Positions 6,357-10,179 of a stretch of DNA of 10,179 nt are shown here, piece after piece. Origin of the DNA: Oscillospiraceae bacterium (GTDB taxonomy: Bacteria; Bacillota_A; Clostridia; Oscillospirales; CAG-272). Both the position numbers and the translations under genes were made by a program. The notes below the pieces were generated by a model that had not been told where the DNA came from, ran no database searches, and was given only the letters and a program-made list of their open reading frames with translations. Positions within the stretch are counted from its first letter, which is position 1. Each line of letters starts with the position of its first letter. The stretch lies in assembly GCA_015064195.1 (NCBI GenBank), contig SVSO01000094.1:1-10179 (forward strand), written 5' to 3'.

Positions 6357-6378
6357 TTTTGCAAAACCTATTGCAAAA
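6357..6378. promoter_or_regulatory. Inverted repeat operator 1 (TTTTGCAA-6-TTGCAAAA)
   Basis: Perfect 8-base arms (6357-6364 and 6371-6378) around AACCTA. The right arm contains the -35 hexamer of the regulator's promoter, so a bound protein would block that promoter. On the isomerase transcript it would fall in the leader, about 70 bases before the start codon. Confidence 0.6.
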
Positions 6379-6399
6379 TTCAAAAAAATGTTGTATACT
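6371..6399 (+). promoter_or_regulatory. Promoter of the AraC-family regulator
   Basis: TTGCAA (6371-6376), 17-base spacer, TATACT (6394-6399). Start expected near 6406, giving a ~64-base leader. Both hexamers lie inside inverted repeats, which predicts regulation of this promoter, probably autoregulation. Confidence 0.75.
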
Positions 6400-6419
6400 C
6401 TATATACAGTATACAACAT
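6388..6419. promoter_or_regulatory. Inverted repeat operator 2 (12-base arms, 8-base spacer)
   Basis: ATGTTGTATACT (6388-6399) and AGTATACAACAT (6408-6419) are exact reverse complements around CTATATAC. The arms contain the -10 hexamers of both divergent promoters. It is the most symmetric site in the window and the best candidate for the binding site of the adjacent regulator, or of a dimeric repressor encoded elsewhere. Confidence 0.75.
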
Positions 6420-6436
6420 CCGGGAAGAAAAGTAAA
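6408..6436 (-). promoter_or_regulatory. Promoter of the isomerase gene
   Basis: Minus strand: TTTACT (6436-6431), 17-base spacer, TATACT (6413-6408). The start would be near 6401, giving a leader of about 108 bases. The -35 matches the consensus at four of six positions, so it is weaker than the opposing promoter and may need an activator, as suits an AraC-type regulator. Confidence 0.6.
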
Positions 6437-6469
6437 TAGACAAAACGACTGAATATATGGAGAAAACGA

Positions 6470-7300
6470 ATGCATCAGAATCTTGCTTATCACCGAATCC
6501 TGAGTGTGCCGGACAACGTGGCCATCACCGACCAGCCGCTCATTGTCAATTGTGCGGGCTGCTGCAGTCTTGGCCGCGAATTCATCACGGATCATCCGAA
6601 CGGGCGCAACGATTATTACATCCAGTACATGGTAAACGGGGCCATGGACACGGTCATTGACGGCCGGCGCATCACGATGATGCCGGGGGATGCGGCAGTT
6701 TATTATCCGCACACGCACTATCATTACGAAGGCAGGCCGGACACAGCCTATTACTGGGTGCATTTCACCGGCAGTGAAGCGGAGCGGCTGCTGAGCACCA
6801 CGGGGCTGACCAACCGGCGCATTCTGCATTTAGGCGATCACAGGAGGCTCCGGATGGGCTTTGAGCAGCTGTTCGCGGATTTTGTCACCCGCGACCGTTA
6901 CTTTGATCTGTCGCTCTCCTCTGCGCTCACAAAGCTGTGCCTTGATATGGCGCGCATTGACACGGGCGAGCGTGAGCGCGGGGCATCGGATGCGCGTCTC
7001 GACCAGATCCTTGAGGTCATCCACCGCGACTACGACCGACCGCTGAGCGTGGAGGAGCTGGCGGCGGGACAATACCTGAGCGCCGGCCGGCGGCGCGTAC
7101 TGTTCCACCGCCGCTTCGGAATGTCGCCCCTCGCCTACATCAACGCCCTGCGCATCAACGCCGCCCGCCAGCTGCTGGAATCTCCGGACATGACCATTTC
7201 GGAGGTCGCCCACGCCGTCGGCTTCTCCGACCCGCTGTATTTTTCCAAGCTCTTCCGCAAACAGATCGGCCTTTCGCCCACGGAATATCGGAAGCAATAA
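6470..7300 (+). CDS. AraC-family transcriptional regulator
   Basis: A 276-residue regulator. The N-terminal part is a cupin-like sugar-sensing domain (roughly 20-110, with DTVIDGRRITMMPGDAAVYYP at its core, 60-80, and an HTHYHYEG segment at 81-88). The C-terminal ~100 residues (about 175-276) form the double helix-turn-helix. The second HTH is canonical: MTISEVAHAVGF (241-252), then DPLYFSKLFRKQIGLSPTEYR. The first HTH (193-216) has an unusually basic recognition region, SAGRRRVLFHRR. ATG 6470 follows GGAG (6459-6462) at seven bases. Divergent from the isomerase gene and next to the carbohydrate block, it most likely activates that block when its sugar ligand is bound. Ligand unknown. A terminator follows directly. 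Confidence 0.95.
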   Translation: MHQNLAYHRILSVPDNVAITDQPLIVNCAGCCSLGREFITDHPNGRNDYYIQYMVNGAMDTVIDGRRITMMPGDAAVYYPHTHYHYEGRPDTAYYWVHFTGSEAERLLSTTGLTNRRILHLGDHRRLRMGFEQLFADFVTRDRYFDLSLSSALTKLCLDMARIDTGERERGASDARLDQILEVIHRDYDRPLSVEELAAGQYLSAGRRRVLFHRRFGMSPLAYINALRINAARQLLESPDMTISEVAHAVGFSDPLYFSKLFRKQIGLSPTEYRKQ

Positions 7301-7334
7301 AAAAGGTGCGCAAATGCGCACCTTTTTTTATTGC
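7294..7334. terminator. Bidirectional terminator between the AraC gene and ispH/S1
   Basis: GGTGCGC (7305-7311), loop AAAT, GCGCACC (7316-7322), flanked by a run of A on the left and seven T on the right. The pairing continues through GCAAT (7294-7298) with ATTGC (7330-7334) with one bulged T. The stem overlaps the regulator's stop codon (7298-7300) and ends right at the S1 stop (7337-7335), so it serves both convergent units. Confidence 0.93.
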
Positions 7335-9305
7335 TTATTCAGCATCTGCCTCATCTGCTTCGATGAGGAGAGCCTTCATGGACAGGGAGATCTTGTGAGC
7401 ATCCATGTCGATCTTGGTGATCTTAGCCTCAACCTCGTCGCCTACATTCAGCACGTCAGCGGGCTTTGCGATCTTCTCGCGGGTGATCTGGGAGACGTGG
7501 ATGAGACCGTCTGCGCCCGGAACGACCTCAGCAAATGCGCCGAAGTCCATGAGGGAAACGATCTTAACGGTAGCAACGTCGCCTTCCTGATACTTGTCGG
7601 TGAAGATCTTCCACGGATCCTGATCTGCGGTCTTGTAGGTCAGAGAAATTCTCTTTGCTTCCTTGTCAACGGACTTGACAACAACGTCGATCACGTCGCC
7701 GACATTGACAACCTCAGAGGGATGCTTGATTCTTCTCCAGCTGAGCTCGGTGGAATGAACCATACCGTCAACGCCGCCGAGGTCAACGAATGCGCCGTAG
7801 CTCATGAGGCTCTTGACCTCGCCGCGGTACTGCTGGCCTTCCTCGACCTGCTCCCAGAATGCTTCACGCTTAGCCTTGTTAGCCTCACGCTCAACCACAC
7901 GGATGGAAGCAACAACGCGCTTTCTCTGCTCGTTGATGTCGATAACCTTGACCTGCTTGTCCTGGCCGCGCAGCTCGTTCAGATCTGCGTCCTTGGGCAG
8001 ACCGGACTGGGATGCGGGGATGAACACGCGAACGCCGTCGCACAGACCGATCACGCCGCCCTTGACAACGTCGATGATCTTTGCTTCGAGAACGTCACCG
8101 TTCTGGGAAGCGGCAACAACTGCCTGCCAGTTCTTGTCAACGTCGATCTTCTTCTTGGACAGCTGAACGGTACCCTCAGCGTCATTTACCTTGAGAACCT
8201 TCACTTCAAGCTCGTCGTCTACCTTGTAAACTTCAGTAAGCTTTACGGAAGGATCGTCGGTCAGCTCATCGTATGTAATGATACCGGTAAACTTGACGCC
8301 GTTGATGGCAACCTGGATCTCGTTTTCAAAAACAGCTGTAATGACGCCCTTTACCACGTCGCCGTTTCTGATGGTGCGAATGCTTTCGTCAAGCATTTCT
8401 TCAAAGGATTTCTCGATGTTTTCGCTCATAATAGTTTGAACCTCCTGAATAATTTCGCCGGGAGTGGAAGCTCCTGCGGCAATTCCCACCTTCATATGGG
8501 GTTTAACATACTCGAGCGGAATGGAGGAAGCATCTTCAATCAAAAACGATAAGTTCAAATTTTTCTTACTGATGGCATAGAGCTTGTTCGTGTTGGAACT
8601 TTCCTTGCCGCCAATAATAATCATCATATCCATTTTTCGGGATAGCTTCAAGACTTCATCCTGCCTATTTTCTGTTACACTACATATTGTATCATAAATT
8701 TTCGCGTTTGTATATAGTTTTTCAAAAATTTTTAAAGTTTTTTCCCATTCAATTAAATTTTGAGTGGTTTGCGCTGCCAGTATTATCCTTTTTGACGAAT
8801 ATTTGGGATTGTTCAGCCCTTCCGCCAGCGCATCGGCGGTCGGCGCGACCACCGTTTCCCCTCTCGCCCAGCTAACGATGCCCTTCACCTCCGGGTGATC
8901 CGCATCCCCCAGCACGGCCATCACCGTGTCCGCATCCGTCTCGGAATCGGCGATCCGGTGGATTTTTTTCACGTAAGGGCAGGTGCAGTCCTCCACGTGA
9001 AAGTGGGGATTTTTCCTCGCAAGCGCCGCAAGCTTCTCCGACAGCTGCTTTTCGATGCCGTGGGCTCTGGTGCAGACGACGGTGGGATTCTCCCGCGTCG
9101 CCCCGTCGCAGACCGCATCGATCTCCTCCGCCGTGATGACGCGCACGCCGCGCGATTCCAGCCCCGCGATGAAGCCGGGGTTGTGGATGAGCCGGCCCAA
9201 CGTGCAGACGGTCTTATACCGCCCGCCGATGGCCCTCTCCACGGTTTTGACGGCCCTGCTCACGCCGAAGCAGAAGCCCGCCAGCTCAGCTACATGAATT
9301 TCCAT
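7335..9305 (-). CDS. ispH: Fusion protein: HMBPP reductase (IspH) plus ribosomal protein S1-like domains
   Basis: A 656-residue bifunctional protein. Residues 1-~290 are IspH, the [4Fe-4S] enzyme that makes IPP and DMAPP in the last step of the MEP isoprenoid pathway. Cluster cysteines: Cys12 (GFCFGV), Cys109 (CTCPYV) and Cys208 (DTICSVT). Other active-site landmarks: His41 (LIHNPG), His82 (AHG), His137/Glu139 (DHPEV) and SSNTNKL (236-242). Residues ~314-645 hold four S1 RNA-binding domains (about 314-384, 402-471, 488-557, 574-643), followed by an acidic tail. The fusion is known from Clostridia. The start is ATG 9305-9303 with GGAG (9319-9316) ten bases upstream, 20 bp inside the end of plsC. 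Two oddities: AGGAGG plus ATG at the domain junction (see 8427-8446), and a change in base composition within the IspH half. The S1 half uses codons typical of highly expressed genes. Confidence 0.96.
   Translation of the reverse strand: MEIHVAELAGFCFGVSRAVKTVERAIGGRYKTVCTLGRLIHNPGFIAGLESRGVRVITAEEIDAVCDGATRENPTVVCTRAHGIEKQLSEKLAALARKNPHFHVEDCTCPYVKKIHRIADSETDADTVMAVLGDADHPEVKGIVSWARGETVVAPTADALAEGLNNPKYSSKRIILAAQTTQNLIEWEKTLKIFEKLYTNAKIYDTICSVTENRQDEVLKLSRKMDMMIIIGGKESSNTNKLYAISKKNLNLSFLIEDASSIPLEYVKPHMKVGIAAGASTPGEIIQEVQTIMSENIEKSFEEMLDESIRTIRNGDVVKGVITAVFENEIQVAINGVKFTGIITYDELTDDPSVKLTEVYKVDDELEVKVLKVNDAEGTVQLSKKKIDVDKNWQAVVAASQNGDVLEAKIIDVVKGGVIGLCDGVRVFIPASQSGLPKDADLNELRGQDKQVKVIDINEQRKRVVASIRVVEREANKAKREAFWEQVEEGQQYRGEVKSLMSYGAFVDLGGVDGMVHSTELSWRRIKHPSEVVNVGDVIDVVVKSVDKEAKRISLTYKTADQDPWKIFTDKYQEGDVATVKIVSLMDFGAFAEVVPGADGLIHVSQITREKIAKPADVLNVGDEVEAKITKIDMDAHKISLSMKALLIEADEADAE
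8427..8446 (-). promoter_or_regulatory. Internal Shine-Dalgarno and start codon at the IspH/S1 junction
   Basis: Minus strand: AGGAGG (8446-8441), 11 bases, then ATG (8429-8427), in frame, at Met293. The residues that follow (MSENIEKSFEEML) read like the natural N-terminus of a free S1-type protein. Starting here would give a 364-residue protein with all four S1 domains. The spacing is a little long but usable. This may be a relic of two once-separate genes or a working internal start. Confidence 0.5.
8686..8714 (-). promoter_or_regulatory. Possible internal promoter inside ispH for the S1 part
   Basis: Minus strand: TATACA (8714-8709), 17 bases, TACAAT (8691-8686), preceded by TGA, which makes an extended -10. 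It lies in an AT-rich part of the IspH coding region, ~260 bases before the internal start codon. Both hexamers are imperfect, so this is a candidate only. Confidence 0.3.
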
Positions 9306-9921
9306 CGCTGCGTCTCTCCGGCGGTGCAAGCTCGGCGATGCGGTCGAAGATCACGCCCGTCGCCGCCATATACTCCGCCGTTCCGCCCTTCACAAAGGCA
9401 AATTCCTCGTAGGGGATGGGCTTGCCGACGTAAATGTCGATGCGGCGGAACAGTGCGATCTTGTCCTTGTTGGTGGCGATGAACATGGGCAGCACCGGGC
9501 ATTTTGCGTGCCAGACCGCCATTGCCGCGCCGCCCTTCACCTCATCGCGGGTCGTGTCGAACTTGCGCTTCGGGAACCGGTGTCCCTGGGGGAACATTCC
9601 CACCACCTCGCCGCTCTCCAGCAGCTTGATGGACTTTTTGATGGGTGCCACGGCATTGCCGCCCCGGTCAACGGGAAACGCGCCCAGAGCCTTCACAAGC
9701 GCCCCCAGAAGCGGCACATGGAACAGCTCCTTTTTGGCCATGAAGTGGATCTGCCGCTTCACCGCCACCGCCGCCACGATGACGTCGATATAGCTGATAT
9801 GGTTGAAGGCGGCCAGATATCCGCCCTCCTGCGGCTCATTTTCCGCCCCGTGGACATGGATGCGGAACAGCCACTTGATGAACCCCTGCAGATTCTTTTT
9901 CAGCCCCTTGTAGATGTTCAT
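9286..9921 (-). CDS. plsC: 1-acyl-sn-glycerol-3-phosphate acyltransferase (PlsC family)
   Basis: A 211-residue membrane-associated acyltransferase that adds the second acyl chain to lysophosphatidic acid, giving phosphatidic acid for phospholipid synthesis. Motif I NHISYID (40-46) carries the catalytic His41/Asp46 pair. Motif II is around FPVDRGG (82-88), motif III is FPQGHR (110-115) and motif IV is near VLPMFI (143-148). Motif III differs from the usual FPEGTR: the normally conserved Glu is Gln and the Thr is His. No strong transmembrane helix is seen, in line with short clostridial PlsC proteins. ATG 9921-9919 overlaps the cmk stop in an ATGA arrangement and has GAAGGG (9935-9930) eight bases upstream. 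The 3' end overlaps ispH/S1 by 20 bp. The cmk-plsC-ispH/S1 order is common in Clostridia and supports the call. Confidence 0.9.
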   Translation of the reverse strand: MNIYKGLKKNLQGFIKWLFRIHVHGAENEPQEGGYLAAFNHISYIDVIVAAVAVKRQIHFMAKKELFHVPLLGALVKALGAFPVDRGGNAVAPIKKSIKLLESGEVVGMFPQGHRFPKRKFDTTRDEVKGGAAMAVWHAKCPVLPMFIATNKDKIALFRRIDIYVGKPIPYEEFAFVKGGTAEYMAATGVIFDRIAELAPPERRSDGNSCS

Positions 9922-10179
9922 TTCATTTTCCCTTCAATAATTGTCAGCGCGGCCTTCACCGTGCCCTCAAGATCGAGGTCGCCGTTGTCAAGCTCCACGG
10001 CATCCTCCGCCTTGCAGAGCGGCGAGATCTCCCGGGTCATGTCCCGATGATCCCGCTCGTTGATATCCGCCAGCACCTCGTCGAAGGAAATGTCCACGCC
10101 CTTCGCCTGATGCTCCAGCAGTCGGCGCATGGCCCGTTTTTCCGCGGAAGCGGTGAGGTAGATCTTCACGTCGGCATCG
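9918..10179 (-). CDS. cmk: Cytidylate kinase, C-terminal part (runs off the window)
   Basis: Phosphorylates CMP and dCMP with ATP. Only the last ~86 residues are here; the P-loop half lies to the right of the window. What is visible is diagnostic: DADVKIYLTASAEKRAMRR (LID region with the basic residues that contact ATP), then SFDEVLADINERDHRDMTREISPL (23-residue family block; the Asp/Arg pairs are substrate contacts) and the ending AEDAVELDN. The reading frame continues without a stop to the window edge. The stop TGA (9920-9918) shares bases with the plsC start, so the two are translationally coupled. It heads the operon cmk-plsC-ispH/S1; the operon promoter is outside the window. Confidence 0.95.
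   Translation of the reverse strand, partial: DADVKIYLTASAEKRAMRRLLEHQAKGVDISFDEVLADINERDHRDMTREISPLCKAEDAVELDNGDLDLEGTVKAALTIIEGKMK

Noticed and set aside
6294..6443. N-terminal extension of the isomerase reading frame
   Set aside because: The extension would cover the promoter and both operators and is not TIM-barrel-like; ATG at 6293 has AAAGGAG six bases upstream.
7314..8552. 412-residue plus-strand open frame opposite the S1 domains
   Set aside because: Leu/Asn/Asp-rich shadow caused by strong codon bias of the highly expressed S1 region; it also starts inside the terminator.

Overview
The window looks like a chromosomal segment of an anaerobic, probably gut-dwelling clostridium (Bacillota, Clostridia; an Oscillospiraceae-like lineage is my guess). 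The main evidence is the IspH-ribosomal protein S1 fusion and the gene order cmk-plsC-ispH/S1, both typical of Clostridia. Gram-positive style ribosome binding sites (AAGGAG, GGAG), NodB/PdaA-type deacetylases, an ArgR-type operator in front of argG and short hairpin-forming intergenic repeats agree. Phylum is fairly secure; family is inference.

Layout. (1) 1-575, minus: N-terminal part of argG (argininosuccinate synthase), with a clear promoter and ARG-box-like operators at 618-744. (2) 870-2281, plus: two exported polysaccharide deacetylases overlapping by 13 bp, closed by a bidirectional terminator at 2287-2320. (3) 2342-6293, minus: a carbohydrate block of three genes, namely a GH4 NAD/Mn-dependent glycosidase with the CHGV signature, a Gfo/Idh/MocA dehydrogenase and a xylose-isomerase-like TIM-barrel isomerase/epimerase. 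The two gaps between them (305 and 368 bp) are filled with inverted and direct repeats. (4) 6470-7300, plus: a divergent AraC-family regulator. The short gap between it and the isomerase gene carries two inverted repeats and two face-to-face overlapping promoters. (5) 7294-7334: bidirectional terminator. (6) 7335-10179, minus: the ispH/S1 fusion, plsC and the 3' end of cmk, with overlapping ends, so one operon.

How the genes work together. The AraC regulator probably controls the isomerase gene and itself through the shared operators, and perhaps the rest of the block. GH4 enzymes cleave glycosides through NAD-dependent C3 oxidation; Gfo/Idh enzymes oxidise sugars; TIM-barrel isomerases rearrange or eliminate keto-sugars. 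The block may therefore process a glycoside or uronide by redox chemistry, but no transporter or kinase lies in the window and the substrate cannot be read from sequence. The cmk-plsC-ispH/S1 operon is housekeeping (nucleotide, phospholipid, isoprenoid and translation functions).

Points of most interest: the A-B-B-A repeat array at 5278-5472, the symmetric face-to-face promoter pair at 6371-6436, a Shine-Dalgarno and start codon inside the IspH-S1 fusion that could release a free S1 protein, and the possible redox glycoside module. I see no CRISPR array, tRNA, rRNA, transposase or phage gene.
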